The notes: generated by a model from the letters alone, not told the origin. A stretch of DNA of 64,000 nucleotides from Streptomyces sp. HUAS 15-9 (GCF_025642155.1 NZ_CP106798.1:1736001-1800000); one strand, 5' to 3'; positions 33,408 to 42,241 are shown, counted from the first letter of the stretch. Program-made: numbers and translations.

Positions 33408-34793
33408 TTACCAGGGGTCGGCGGCGGGTGCCGGCTGCGGGCGGACCGTGCCGACCTGCCACTTGGCGCGCTGCGGCGGGACGGGGGCGGGGCTCGGCTT
33501 GAGCATGACGTCCTGCTGGAGCTTCGGTTCGAACCGCACGGGCAGCTCCACCAGATGCCGTGAGGAGATGGACGCGCGCCAGCGCAACTCGTCCTCCTCA
33601 CAGTCCAGTTGGATGTCGGACAGCCGCGTCAGCAGCGCGTCGACACCGACGTCGGCGATGGCACGGCCGATGTCCTGGCCGGGGCACTCGTGCGGGCCGC
33701 CACCGAAGGCGAGATGGGAGCGGTTGCCCTGCATGTTGGCCGACAGGTCGGGCCGTACCCGGGGGTCGATGTTGCCCGGAGCGGGGGCGAACAGCAGGCC
33801 GTCGCCCCTGCTGATGCGCTGGCCGCCCAACTCCGTGTCCTGCTTGGCGAAGTAGCCGAGGACGGCACTGAACGGCGGCTCGTCCCACAGGGACTGCTCG
33901 ACCGCCTCCGGCACCGTCATCTGGCCGCCGTTGAGCTGGGCGCGGAAGCCGGGCTCGGTCAGGACCATGCGCAGCGCGTTGGCGAGGAGGTTGGTGGTGG
34001 CCTCGTAGGCGGCGATGAGCACGACTCTGAGGTGCTGGCCGATCTCGTCGTCGGACAGCCGCGTCGGGTGGTTGATGAGATGGCTGGTGAAGTCCTCCTC
34101 GGGCCGGGCGCGGCGGCGCGCGGTGAGCCGCATCAGGCAGCCCATGATGTACTCGTTGCTGGCGATCGCGGTCTCGGTGCCCTTGAGCATGTCGCGGGCG
34201 GCCTGCACGATCCGGTCGTTGTACTCCTCCGGCATGCCGAGGACCTCGCACATCACCGCCATCGGCAGGTGCTCGGCGAACTGGGAGACCAGGTCGGCCC
34301 GGCCCTTCTCACAGAACTCGTTGACCAGGCGCTGGGTGTAGCGGCCGATGTGGCGGCGGATGGAACGGTGGTCGATGGTCGACATGGCGCCGGTGACCGC
34401 CGCACGCAGCCGCTGGTGCTCGTCGCCCTCGGCGTGGGAGCAGACGGGCTGCCAGGCGATGTGCGGCATGAGCGGATGGTCGGGCTTGACCATGCCTCGC
34501 AGGAGCGGGCTCCAGATGCGGCTGTCCCGGGTGTACTGCGAGGGGGTACGGACCAGGTGCAGGTTCTCGGTGTGCCCGAGGACCACCCAGATCGGCACGT
34601 CGTCATGGAGCAGCACGGGCGCCACGGGCCCGTACTGGTCGCGCAGTTTCTCGTACAGGTCGCCCAGGTCGTCCGCCTCCGGGCCGTACAGCCGATGCAG
34701 TCCACCGGGTCCGAGGCCGTGTGCCGGGCAGCCGGGCGGCGGGCCGGACATGCGGTCGTCCGTACCGGTCGGGAAGTGGGATTCAGGCGTCAC
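33408..34793 (-). CDS. cvnE9: Conservon cytochrome P450 (CvnE/RarE-like) without the ExxR arginine
   Basis: 461 residues. The heme ligand motif FGGGPHECPGQDIGRAIADV and the I-helix AAYEATTNLLANAL are present, but the K-helix has EQSLW (33885-33899), with Trp where almost all P450s have Arg. The CYP157 family is known to lack ExxR in this way. It is the last gene of the five-gene conservon; in S. coelicolor cvn9/rar, the proteins form a membrane complex like a eukaryotic G-protein system that affects aerial growth and antibiotic production. The GTG start follows GGAGCG. Catalytic competence and substrate are unknown. Confidence 0.9.
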   Translation of the reverse strand: MTPESHFPTGTDDRMSGPPPGCPAHGLGPGGLHRLYGPEADDLGDLYEKLRDQYGPVAPVLLHDDVPIWVVLGHTENLHLVRTPSQYTRDSRIWSPLLRGMVKPDHPLMPHIAWQPVCSHAEGDEHQRLRAAVTGAMSTIDHRSIRRHIGRYTQRLVNEFCEKGRADLVSQFAEHLPMAVMCEVLGMPEEYNDRIVQAARDMLKGTETAIASNEYIMGCLMRLTARRRARPEEDFTSHLINHPTRLSDDEIGQHLRVVLIAAYEATTNLLANALRMVLTEPGFRAQLNGGQMTVPEAVEQSLWDEPPFSAVLGYFAKQDTELGGQRISRGDGLLFAPAPGNIDPRVRPDLSANMQGNRSHLAFGGGPHECPGQDIGRAIADVGVDALLTRLSDIQLDCEEDELRWRASISSRHLVELPVRFEPKLQQDVMLKPSPAPVPPQRAKWQVGTVRPQPAPAADPW

Positions 34794-34843
34794 AGTGGTC
34801 GCTCCGAAGCTGAGGTGGATCCTGGGGAGGGGAGATGGGGGGG

Positions 34844-35464
34844 TCAGGTGAGCACGCCGGCCATGGCGAGCGAGTGCAGGAAGTGCATCAGGGTCATCAG
34901 GACGTCGCGGCTGGAGGCCCGGCGGCGTGCGTCGCACTCCACGATGGGGATGTCGGGAGCGAGGTCGAGTGCCGTACGCAGTTCCTCGACGGGATAACGG
35001 GGCGCGTCCGGGAAGGAGTTGACGGCCACGATGAAGGGCACGCCGCGCTCCTCCAGGCGCCCTATGACGTCGAAGCTGACCTCCAGGCGGCGGGTGTCGG
35101 CCAGGACGACCGCGCCGAGCGCCCCCTCGAACAGCCCGTTCCACAGAAACCAGAAGCGCTCCTGGCCGGGGGTGCCGAAGAGATAGAGCACCAGTCGCTC
35201 GGTGATGCTGATGCGGCCGAAGTCCATGGCGACGGTGGTGGCCGTCTTCGTGTCGGAGCCGTAGTTGTCGTCGACGCCGACACCGGCCTGGGTCATGGTC
35301 TCCTCGGTGGTCAGCGGCCTGATCTCGCTGACCGAGCCGACCATGGTGGTCTTGCCGACCCCGAAACCGCCCACGATGACGATCTTCACCGCCGCCTGGG
35401 CCGTGTGCGGCAGATGGTCCTCCGTACGTGGACCGGGGACGGTGTCAGAGCTTTTGAAGTCCAT
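34844..35464 (-). CDS. cvnD9: Conservon Ras-like GTPase (CvnD)
   Basis: 206 residues: P-loop VGGFGVGKTTMVGSVSEI, switch region TTEETMTQAGVGVDD, G3-like FGTPGQERFWFLWNG, and AVNSFPDAP in place of a classic NKxD. It is the G-protein of the conservon. Its ATG overlaps the end of the DUF742 gene by 20 bases. The P450 gene follows after 50 bases. Confidence 0.94.
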   Translation of the reverse strand: MDFKSSDTVPGPRTEDHLPHTAQAAVKIVIVGGFGVGKTTMVGSVSEIRPLTTEETMTQAGVGVDDNYGSDTKTATTVAMDFGRISITERLVLYLFGTPGQERFWFLWNGLFEGALGAVVLADTRRLEVSFDVIGRLEERGVPFIVAVNSFPDAPRYPVEELRTALDLAPDIPIVECDARRRASSRDVLMTLMHFLHSLAMAGVLT

Positions 35465-35864
35465 GCATCACCGCTTCGAGGATGGAACGGTCGGGGAGCG
35501 CCTGACGGACGATCGGGGCGCGCGCCTGTACCAGTTCGGCCGTGATCAGTTCGGTGATCAGCACCGTCACCACGCTGAACGGCAGGTTGAGATAGGCCGA
35601 GAGTTCGGCCACGGACAGGGGGGAGGTACAGAGCCGGAGCAGCGCCGCCTGCTCCGGTGCGATGGACGGCGGTGGATCGGCGCGCGCCACGATCAGCGTC
35701 ACCAGGTCGAGTTCGGCGCGCCCGCCGTCGGCGCCGCCGGCGATGACATACAGCCGTTCGGGGTTCTTCTCCTCCCCCTCCTGATCCCCGGCGGTGGGGA
35801 GCACCAGGGGCGGCGGGGGCGGTTCCGGCCTGGGGTGTCGCCTTTTGCGCTGCGGAGGAGTCAT
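35445..35864 (-). CDS. cvnC9: Conservon DUF742 protein (CvnC)
   Basis: 139 residues: a basic Pro-rich head (RKRRHPRPEPPPPP) then the DUF742 winged-helix-like domain (ERLYVIAGGADGGRAELDLV, LLRLCTSPLSVAELSAYLN, ALPDRSILEAVMHGLQKL). In characterised conservons it binds the ATPase and roadblock subunits. ATGA overlap with the upstream gene and 20-base overlap with the GTPase gene indicate tight coupling. Confidence 0.93.
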   Translation of the reverse strand: MTPPQRKRRHPRPEPPPPPLVLPTAGDQEGEEKNPERLYVIAGGADGGRAELDLVTLIVARADPPPSIAPEQAALLRLCTSPLSVAELSAYLNLPFSVVTVLITELITAELVQARAPIVRQALPDRSILEAVMHGLQKL

Positions 35865-36268
35865 ACGGTCTGCCCGTTCCGCCGGGGCGGACTGGTGAGA
35901 TGGGCGCCGATACGGACGACGAGGTCACGCATCCGGCCACTCATCCGGCCGGGCTCGCAGACCACGTCGGCGAGCACGGCGAGATAGGCGTTGGCACCGG
36001 CCGACATGAGATAGAAGTAGCCGGCGTCGATCTCGATGACGACCAGTTTCATCTCACCGCTGCTGCCGGGGAGTTCCTGGGCGACGGCACCCGCGAGGCT
36101 CTGCACTCCCGCGCAGGCCGCGGCGAGGCGGTCGGCGGCGTCGGGGTCACCGCCGTGGCGGGCGATGCGCAGCCCGTCGGACGACAGCACCACAATCATC
36201 TCGATGCCCGGTACGCCGTCGGCGAGATCCTTGAGCATCCAATCGAAGTTCGTTCGCTGCTGGATCAC
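35861..36268 (-). CDS. cvnB9: Conservon roadblock/LC7-domain protein (CvnB)
   Basis: 135 residues forming a single roadblock/LC7 domain (FDWMLKDLADGVPGIEMIVV, LSSDGLRIARHGG, MKLVVIEIDAGYFYLMSAG), which usually acts as a GTPase regulator or scaffold. The GTG start overlaps the stop of the ATPase gene (GTGA) and its stop overlaps the DUF742 start (ATGA). Confidence 0.94.
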   Translation of the reverse strand: MIQQRTNFDWMLKDLADGVPGIEMIVVLSSDGLRIARHGGDPDAADRLAAACAGVQSLAGAVAQELPGSSGEMKLVVIEIDAGYFYLMSAGANAYLAVLADVVCEPGRMSGRMRDLVVRIGAHLTSPPRRNGQTV

Positions 36269-37908
36269 TTGAGGTCCCCCTCGTCGTCGGCCTCGCTGGG
36301 GGCCGGCTTCTCGATCAGGTGCATGTATGCGGTGGGATTGCGCGTGAAGTCGGTCGGGTGGACACCCGGGTTGCCCTCCTTGAGACCCTCCCAGAAGGCC
36401 TCGACCCACATGCCGGGCTCGCGGTTGCGCAGCTTTTCGCGCTCGGGGTCGACCTCTGGCTCGGGTTCGGGCTCGGGCTTGGGCTGCGACCAGATGGTCG
36501 GCTTTCCCTCGCGTTCGGCCTTTTCGATGGCGGCCTGCTCGGCGTATCGCTGGGTCAGCGAGATCTTCATCTTGCTCCGGCGCTGCGGCAGGCCGCCCTC
36601 CGTCCACTCGGTGACGACGGGGACGTCGTCCTCCATGGAGATCCCGGCGGGGATGCGCGGGCTGGTGGGGCGGCGCTTCTTGGGCGGGCGCTTGGGGCCT
36701 TCCAGGGCGCCCAGTTCGGCCTTGGGCACGGCGGTGGCGCCGATGCCGTGCGCGAGTCCGGGGGCGGGTTCGGTGGTCATCATGTTGCTGGGCACGATGA
36801 GGACGGCGCGGACACCGCCGTACGCCGAGGAGCGCAGCGAGACCTGCATGTTGTACGCCGAGCAGAGCCGGCCCACGACGGCGAGGCCGAGACGGGGGCT
36901 CTCGCCGAGGTCGTCGAGGTCGACACCGGCCATGGCGTGCTCCAGCATGCCCTCGACCCGGGCGCGGGACTCCTCGCTGAGGCTGACGCCACCGTCCTCG
37001 ATCTCGATGGCCACACCGGTCTGCACCTCGGTGGCGGTGACATGCACCTTGGTCTGCGGCGGCGAGTAGCGGGTGGCGTTGTCGAGGAGTTCGGCGGCGG
37101 CGTGGATGACCGGCTCGACGCAGGTGCCCTTGATGTTGACCTTGGCGATGGAGGCCAAATCGATGCGCCGGTACTCCAGGATCCGGGACATGGCGCCGCG
37201 CAGCACGCTGTACAGGGCGACGGGGTTGGGCCACTGACGGCCGGGGCGGCCGCCGCCGAGGACCGAGATGGAGTCGGCGAGGCGGCCGATCAGCGCGGTG
37301 CCGTGGTCCAGGCGCAGCAGGTCGTCGAAGACCTCGGGGTTGCGGCCGTGGTCCTCCTCCATCTCCCGCAGTTCATTGGCCTGCTGGTGGACGATGGCCT
37401 GCACGCGCTGGGCGATGTTGACGAAGGAGCGCTGCGCGGCGTCGCGCATGGAGATCTCGTCGTCCACGCCCTTGAGCACGATGCGCAGCAGGCGGCGCCG
37501 CGAGTCGGGGACCTGACGCAGTTCGGGGTCGGCGTCGAGGACCGCGAGAATCGCCTCTCGGGGGGATTCTCCGGCGCGCACCCGGTAGAGCGCGGTCGGC
37601 ACGATGTCCTCGCTGAACCGGACCCACTCCTCGTCGTGGGCCGCGATGCGGCGCTCCAGATACGCGGTGTGACGGGCGTGCTCGGCCCGCATGCTCTTCA
37701 GGCGCCGTCCGCGTCGTAGCGCTTCGGCCGCCGTCGCGGTCACCAGCACCGTGGCGACGGCTCCGCACCAGCCGACGGCGGCCCGGGCCGGCCCCGCCAC
37801 GAGGGCGACGGCGGCCCCGGTCGCCGCGGCCATCACTATGGCCGGCAGCAACAGCACGCGCGCAAGGGGAAGTTCACGGCCACCGGGAGGCGATTGCACA
37901 CTCACCAT
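36265..37908 (-). CDS. cvnA9: Conservon sensor-kinase-like membrane ATPase (CvnA/RarA)
   Basis: 547 residues from the ATG at 37908. Two membrane helices (LARVLLLPAIVMAAATGAAV and AAVGWCGAVATVLVTATAA), a helical dimerisation region, then a histidine-kinase-type ATPase domain (AAELLDNATRYSPPQTKVHV, LDDLGESPRLGLAVVGRLCS) without a recognisable phospho-acceptor His box, and a long basic/acidic tail (PKPEPEPEPEVDPER). AGAGGG precedes the ATG. An upstream in-frame GTG at 38010 with AGGTGA and a TAAGCT box (38042-38047) is a real alternative start that adds 34 residues. First gene of the conservon operon. Confidence 0.92.
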   Translation of the reverse strand: MVSVQSPPGGRELPLARVLLLPAIVMAAATGAAVALVAGPARAAVGWCGAVATVLVTATAAEALRRGRRLKSMRAEHARHTAYLERRIAAHDEEWVRFSEDIVPTALYRVRAGESPREAILAVLDADPELRQVPDSRRRLLRIVLKGVDDEISMRDAAQRSFVNIAQRVQAIVHQQANELREMEEDHGRNPEVFDDLLRLDHGTALIGRLADSISVLGGGRPGRQWPNPVALYSVLRGAMSRILEYRRIDLASIAKVNIKGTCVEPVIHAAAELLDNATRYSPPQTKVHVTATEVQTGVAIEIEDGGVSLSEESRARVEGMLEHAMAGVDLDDLGESPRLGLAVVGRLCSAYNMQVSLRSSAYGGVRAVLIVPSNMMTTEPAPGLAHGIGATAVPKAELGALEGPKRPPKKRRPTSPRIPAGISMEDDVPVVTEWTEGGLPQRRSKMKISLTQRYAEQAAIEKAEREGKPTIWSQPKPEPEPEPEVDPEREKLRNREPGMWVEAFWEGLKEGNPGVHPTDFTRNPTAYMHLIEKPAPSEADDEGDLK

Positions 37909-38203
37909 GTATGCCCTCTGAGACGAATCGGCTGGGTGTCGGGGGAGCTCACAGGGGGAAGAGTCCTGGGGGGAACTCGGGATCTTCCTCACCCATGGGA
38001 ACAAGCGCACGAATTCACCTCAACTCGGTGCGCCGCGGGCGAGCTTAGTCCGACCGGATCATCGCCGTGTCATATTCGGCAAGCACCTGAAATCGCTTGT
38101 ACGACAGGAGTACCCTCGGCTCTTTTGTACGCTCGGATTGCACTCGCACACGGTGCGTGATGGCGTATGGGCGTACGACAACAACGCACCCTGACGAGCG
38201 AAC

Positions 38204-38223
38204 GGGCCCCGACGAGGGGGCCC
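38204..38223. terminator. Hairpin downstream of the helicase gene
   Basis: GGGCCCC/GGGGCCC arms with a 6-base loop, about 135 bases after the helicase stop codon. Confidence 0.45.
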
Positions 38224-38272
38224 GGACGCCGCTGGCGTGAACTCGTGAAACGTGGATGAGGGCAACACCCTC

Positions 38273-38345
38273 AGGGGCGCGGGGCTGAATCGATGTGCGG
38301 CTCCGCCGCGTGGGCGCAACCAGCCACAGCGCGCCCGCGGCCCGC
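38273..38345 (+). repeat. Dispersed GC-rich repeat, family 1, copy C
   Basis: It starts AGGGGCGCGGGGCTGAA, carries a GCGGCTCCGCCGC hairpin, then ACCAGCCACAGCGCGCCCGC. This is the long variant of the element, common between Streptomyces genes. Confidence 0.65.
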
Positions 38346-38356
38346 CGGTGAAACCG

Positions 38357-41164
38357 TCACCCCACCGACGAGTAGGCGACAACCCCCCGCAGCAACTGAT
38401 CAACCGCCTTGCGCGCCACCTTGGCCACGGTCGAGCCCTCGGCAGGAGACGCCGCCGAGATCTGGCCCAGCACATCGATCACCTGCTTGCACCACCGTAC
38501 GAAGTCGCCCGCCGGCATCTCCGCCTCCCGCAGCACCTCGTCGAGGCCCTTCCCCGAGGCCCACATGTACGCGGCCCAGGCGAAACCGAGGTCGGGCTCG
38601 CGCTGGCCGACGCCCTCGGTCTGGGTGATCCGGAACTCCTCCTCCAGCGCGTCGAGCCGGCCCCAGATGCGGACCATCTCGCCGAGCGCGGCCTTCGCCT
38701 TGCCCGAGGGCAGCTTCGGCGCCATGGCGTCGTCGCCGACCCGCGCCTCGTACACCAACGCGGAGACGCACGCGGCGAGTTCGGCGGGCCCCAGGCCCTC
38801 CCAGACGCCCTCGCGCAGGCACTCGCTCGCCAGCAGGTCCAGCTCGCCGTACAGCCGCGCAAGCCGCTTGCCGTGCTGGGTGACCTCGTCGCTGCGCAGG
38901 TAGTCGAGCTCGGTCAGCAGCGCCACGATCCGGTCGAAGGTGCGGGCGATCGTGTTCGTACGGCCCTCGATGCGCCGCTCGAGCTGCGAGGTGTCGCGCA
39001 GCAGCCGGTGGTAGCGCTCGGCCCAACGGGCGTGGTCCTCACGGTCGTTGCAGCCGTGGCAGGGGTGAGCGCGCAGCGCGGTGCGCAGCCGGGCGATCTC
39101 CCGGTCGTCGGCGGCCTGCGAGCGCTTCTTGCGGGCCCGCTCCGGCGGGATGTGCCCGGCCTTGGTGCGCAGCGCGGACGCGAGGTCCCGGCGGGACTGC
39201 GGGGAGCGCGGGTTGAAGGACTTCGGGATCCGCATCCGCTCCAGCGGCTCGACGGGCACCGGGAAGTCCATCGACGCCAGCCGCTTGACCTGCCGCTCGG
39301 CGGTCAGGACCAGCGGGCGCGGGCCGTCGTGGTGCTCGAAGCCACGGTGGCCGTTGGAACGCCCCGCGGGCAGGCCGGGGTCCAGCACCAGCGCCAGACC
39401 CGCGTACTTGCCCGTCGGTACATGGATGACGTCGCCCGGCTTCAGCTTCTCCAGGGCGACGGCCGCCTCGGCGCGGCGCTGGGCCACGCCCTGCCGGGCC
39501 AGTTCGGTCTCGCGGTCCTTGAGCTCGCGACGCAGTCGCGCGTACTCCTCGAAGTCGCCGAGGTGGCAGCTCATGGAGGCCTTGTAGCCCTCCAGGCCCT
39601 CCTCGTTGCGCTGCACCTGCCGGGAGATCCCGACGACCGACTTGTCGGCCTGGAACTGTGCGAAGGAGGTCTCCAGCAGCTCGCGCGAGCGGTGCCGGCC
39701 GAACTGGTCGACGAGGTTGACCGCCATGTTGTACGACGGCTTGAAGCTGGAGCGCAGCGGATACGTGCGCGTACCCGCAAGCCCCGCCAGGTGCTCGGGG
39801 CTCATCCCGCGCTGCCAGAGCACCACCGCGTGACCCTCGACGTCGATGCCGCGGCGGCCCGCGCGGCCGGTCAGCTGGGTGTACTCACCGGGGGTGATGT
39901 CGGCGTGCTGCTCGCCGTTCCACTTGACGAGCTTCTCCAGCACCACCGAACGGGCCGGCATGTTGATGCCGAGGGCGAGCGTCTCGGTCGCGAACACGGC
40001 CTTGACCAGTCCGCGCACGAACAGCTCCTCGACGACCTCCTTGAAGGTCGGGAGCATGCCCGCGTGGTGGGCGGCGATACCGCGCTCCAGGCCCTCCAGC
40101 CACTCGTAGTAGCCGAGGACGTGCAGATCCTCGGAGGGGATGGAGGCGGTGCGCTCCTCGACGAGGGCGCGGACCTGTTCCCGCGCCTCCTCGTCGTTGA
40201 GCCTGAGCCCCGCGTACAGACACTGCTGGACGGCGGCCTCGCAGGCCGCGCGGCTGAAGATGAAGGTGATCGCGGGCAGCAGGCCCTCGGCGTCGAGCCG
40301 CTCGATGACCTCGGGCCGACCCGGCGTCCATACGCGCGAGCGCTGTCTGCGCTCCCGCTCACGGTCGGCCTCGCGCATCGCGCGGCCGCGTCTGCGGTCC
40401 TGGTAGGAGGGCCGGCTGGCCTCCATGCGGGCCAGCCGGGCGAGGTCGGGGTTGACGGCCTTCTTGTGGCCCTCGCCCTCCTCGAACAGGTCGTACATCC
40501 GGCGCCCGGCGAGCACGTGCTGGAACAGCGGCACCGGCCGGTGCTCGGAGACGATCACCTCGGTGTCACCGCGGACCGTGTCGAGCCAGTCGCCGAACTC
40601 CTCGGCGTTGGACACGGTCGCCGACAGGGACACCAGGGTCACCGACTCGGGCAGGTGGATGATCACCTCTTCCCACACCGCGCCCCGGAAGCGGTCGGAG
40701 AGGTAGTGCACCTCGTCCATGACCACATGGCCGAGGCCCAGGAGGGTCTGGGAACCGGCGTAGAGCATGTTCCGCAGCACCTCGGTGGTCATCACGACCA
40801 CCGAGGCGTCGGGGTTGACGCTGTTGTCGCCGGTGAGGAGGCCGACCATGCCCGTGCCGTAGCGGCGGCACAGGTCGGCGTACTTCTGGTTCGACAGCGC
40901 CTTGATCGGTGTCGTGTAGAAGCACTTCTTGCCCTGCATCAGGGCGAGGTGGACGGCGAACTCGCCCACGATCGTCTTGCCGGAGCCGGTGGGGGCGGCC
41001 ACCAGCACGCCCTTCCCCGCTTCGAGCGCCTGGCAGGCCTCGATCTGGAAGGGGTCGAGGCCGAAGTCGTACATCTCGCGGAAGGATGCGAGCGCGGTGG
41101 CCTGCTCGGCAGCCCGCCTGCGGGCCGCCGCATACCGCTCGGCCGGTGAGAGGTCCTCTGTCAT
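38357..41164 (-). CDS. Ski2/Mtr4-like DEAD/DEAH-box helicase (HelY-like)
   Basis: 935 residues. Motif I AAPTGSGKTIVGEFAVH, Ia TTPIKALSNQK, II VMDEVHYLSD, III SLSATVSNAEEFGDWL, V FATETLALGINMPARSV and VI YTQLTGRAGRRGIDVEG are all visible. The C-terminal DSHCT domain (ALGEMVRIWGRLDALEEEFR, GDFVRWCKQVIDVLGQIS) and a Cys pair (CHGCNDREDH) match actinobacterial HelY. It presumably unwinds RNA or DNA in processing or repair. Downstream of tatAC, as in mycobacteria. No ribosome site is seen; a perfect PafBC-type promoter motif ends 10 bases before the ATG, so DNA-damage induction is predicted. Confidence 0.94.
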   Translation of the reverse strand: MTEDLSPAERYAAARRRAAEQATALASFREMYDFGLDPFQIEACQALEAGKGVLVAAPTGSGKTIVGEFAVHLALMQGKKCFYTTPIKALSNQKYADLCRRYGTGMVGLLTGDNSVNPDASVVVMTTEVLRNMLYAGSQTLLGLGHVVMDEVHYLSDRFRGAVWEEVIIHLPESVTLVSLSATVSNAEEFGDWLDTVRGDTEVIVSEHRPVPLFQHVLAGRRMYDLFEEGEGHKKAVNPDLARLARMEASRPSYQDRRRGRAMREADRERERRQRSRVWTPGRPEVIERLDAEGLLPAITFIFSRAACEAAVQQCLYAGLRLNDEEAREQVRALVEERTASIPSEDLHVLGYYEWLEGLERGIAAHHAGMLPTFKEVVEELFVRGLVKAVFATETLALGINMPARSVVLEKLVKWNGEQHADITPGEYTQLTGRAGRRGIDVEGHAVVLWQRGMSPEHLAGLAGTRTYPLRSSFKPSYNMAVNLVDQFGRHRSRELLETSFAQFQADKSVVGISRQVQRNEEGLEGYKASMSCHLGDFEEYARLRRELKDRETELARQGVAQRRAEAAVALEKLKPGDVIHVPTGKYAGLALVLDPGLPAGRSNGHRGFEHHDGPRPLVLTAERQVKRLASMDFPVPVEPLERMRIPKSFNPRSPQSRRDLASALRTKAGHIPPERARKKRSQAADDREIARLRTALRAHPCHGCNDREDHARWAERYHRLLRDTSQLERRIEGRTNTIARTFDRIVALLTELDYLRSDEVTQHGKRLARLYGELDLLASECLREGVWEGLGPAELAACVSALVYEARVGDDAMAPKLPSGKAKAALGEMVRIWGRLDALEEEFRITQTEGVGQREPDLGFAWAAYMWASGKGLDEVLREAEMPAGDFVRWCKQVIDVLGQISAASPAEGSTVAKVARKAVDQLLRGVVAYSSVG

Positions 41165-41174
41165 CGTGCTTTCG

Positions 41175-41197
41175 AGCGTACCGGGCCGCACTGACAA
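41175..41197 (-). promoter_or_regulatory. PafBC-type (RecA-independent DNA-damage) promoter of the helicase gene
   Basis: TTGTCAGTG (41189-41197), 8 bases, then TACGCT (41175-41180). The first box matches the mycobacterial consensus TTGTCRGTG at 9 of 9 and the spacing is exact; the -10 fits TANNNT. Transcription would start at or just before the ATG. Confidence 0.8.
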
Positions 41198-41235
41198 CAG
41201 GACGATCATTATCCGGAACGAGGGACGAACGACAA

Positions 41236-41277
41236 CAGGAGGTGCCCGTGTCCCCCGGGGGACACGGGCACCTCCTG
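41236..41277. terminator. 42-base perfect palindrome, terminator of the tat transcript
   Basis: Two 21-base arms meet without a loop at 41256/41257. It lies between the tatC stop and the helicase promoter, so it separates the tat genes from the damage-inducible helicase unit. Confidence 0.75.
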
Positions 41278-41296
41278 ACGCTGTGGCGGCCTCGGG

Positions 41297-42241
41297 TCAG
41301 GTCACGTCGTCGTAGCCGTTGACCCGGTCCGGGCCCGCCTGCTCGGGCAGTGCCCGGGTGGCGGAGACGGCCTCGACCTCGCCGATGTCCTCGGGGGTGA
41401 GATCCAGGTCGGAGGCCTCGTCGTCGCCGGGGCCCTCGGCTTCGCGGCGGGCCCGACGCCGGTCGTTGAGCAGCGAGCCGCCGACCGCGATGAAGTAGAG
41501 CGCCCAGATCGGTGCCGCCAGCGCCAGCATCGTCATCGGGTCGGGGCTCGGTGTGGCCACGGCCGCGAAGACGGTGATACCGACGACCATGCCGCGCCAC
41601 CAGCCCAGCATGCGCCGCCCGGACAGCACGCCGGTGAGGTTCAGCATGATCAGCAGCAACGGCATCTCGAAGGCGAGGCCGAAGACGACGATCATGCGGG
41701 TGACCAGGTCCAGCAGGTCGTCCAGCGGCAACAGGTTCTCGGCGCCGTCGGGTGTGAGGCCGATCATCACCTTGGCCGTGGTGGGCAGCACGTGGAACGC
41801 GAGGTAGCCACCGGTGAGGAAGAGCGGGAAGCCGAAGCCGACGAAGGCGTAGGCGTACTTCTTCTCGTTGCGGTGCAGGCCTGGCGCGACGAACGCCCAC
41901 AGCTGGTACAGCCAGACCGGCGACGCGAGCACGACACCGGCCATCAGGGCGACCTTCAGGGCCAGGGTGAACGGTGCCAGCAGGCCGCTGATGGTGATGT
42001 GCGCGCAGTGCGCGTTCTTGGCGTTGGCCAGTTCCCCGAAGGACTGGGTGCAGCCGATCTCGTCGAGCATCGGCTTGGTGATGACATCGATGATGTCCCG
42101 GTAGAAGAAGGCCGCGACGATCGTGACGACGAGGATCGCCAGGACGCCCTTGGCAAGCCGGTTGCGCAGCTCACGCAAGTGATCCGCGAGTGGCATCCGG
42201 CCCTCGGGATCCCTCTCCTTTTTGCGGGCAGACTTGGGCAA
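41297..42241 (-). CDS. tatC: Sec-independent protein translocase TatC
   Basis: 314 residues with six membrane helices. It forms the twin-arginine signal receptor with TatA. MPLADHLRELRNRLAKGVLAI is the conserved N-terminal amphipathic stretch; WLYQLWAFVAPGLHRNEKKY, GGYLAFHVLPTT and the TPSPDPMTMLALAAP loop are diagnostic. The C-terminal ~60 residues are an acidic tail. The start is read as TTG at 42241 with GAGGAT upstream; an ATG at 42196 would remove 15 basic residues. 48 bases after tatA. Confidence 0.96.
   Translation of the reverse strand: MPKSARKKERDPEGRMPLADHLRELRNRLAKGVLAILVVTIVAAFFYRDIIDVITKPMLDEIGCTQSFGELANAKNAHCAHITISGLLAPFTLALKVALMAGVVLASPVWLYQLWAFVAPGLHRNEKKYAYAFVGFGFPLFLTGGYLAFHVLPTTAKVMIGLTPDGAENLLPLDDLLDLVTRMIVVFGLAFEMPLLLIMLNLTGVLSGRRMLGWWRGMVVGITVFAAVATPSPDPMTMLALAAPIWALYFIAVGGSLLNDRRRARREAEGPGDDEASDLDLTPEDIGEVEAVSATRALPEQAGPDRVNGYDDVT

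Larger units (their letters stand above)
37909..38356. other. 448-base intergenic region upstream of the conservon
   Basis: It contains the putative conservon promoter (TAAGCT, 38042-38047), a possible in-frame N-terminal extension of CvnA to 38010, a hairpin (38204-38223) and a copy of the dispersed family-1 repeat next to the helicase stop codon. No separate gene is supported. Confidence 0.6.

Noticed and set aside
33408..37908. P450 plus neighbours considered as part of a natural-product cluster
   Set aside because: The five overlapping genes are a conservon (ATPase, roadblock, DUF742, GTPase, P450), a signalling unit; no biosynthetic core enzyme is present.
38252..41149. A 965-codon open frame opposite the helicase gene
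   Set aside because: Same shadow effect; the helicase motifs on the minus strand explain the stretch.
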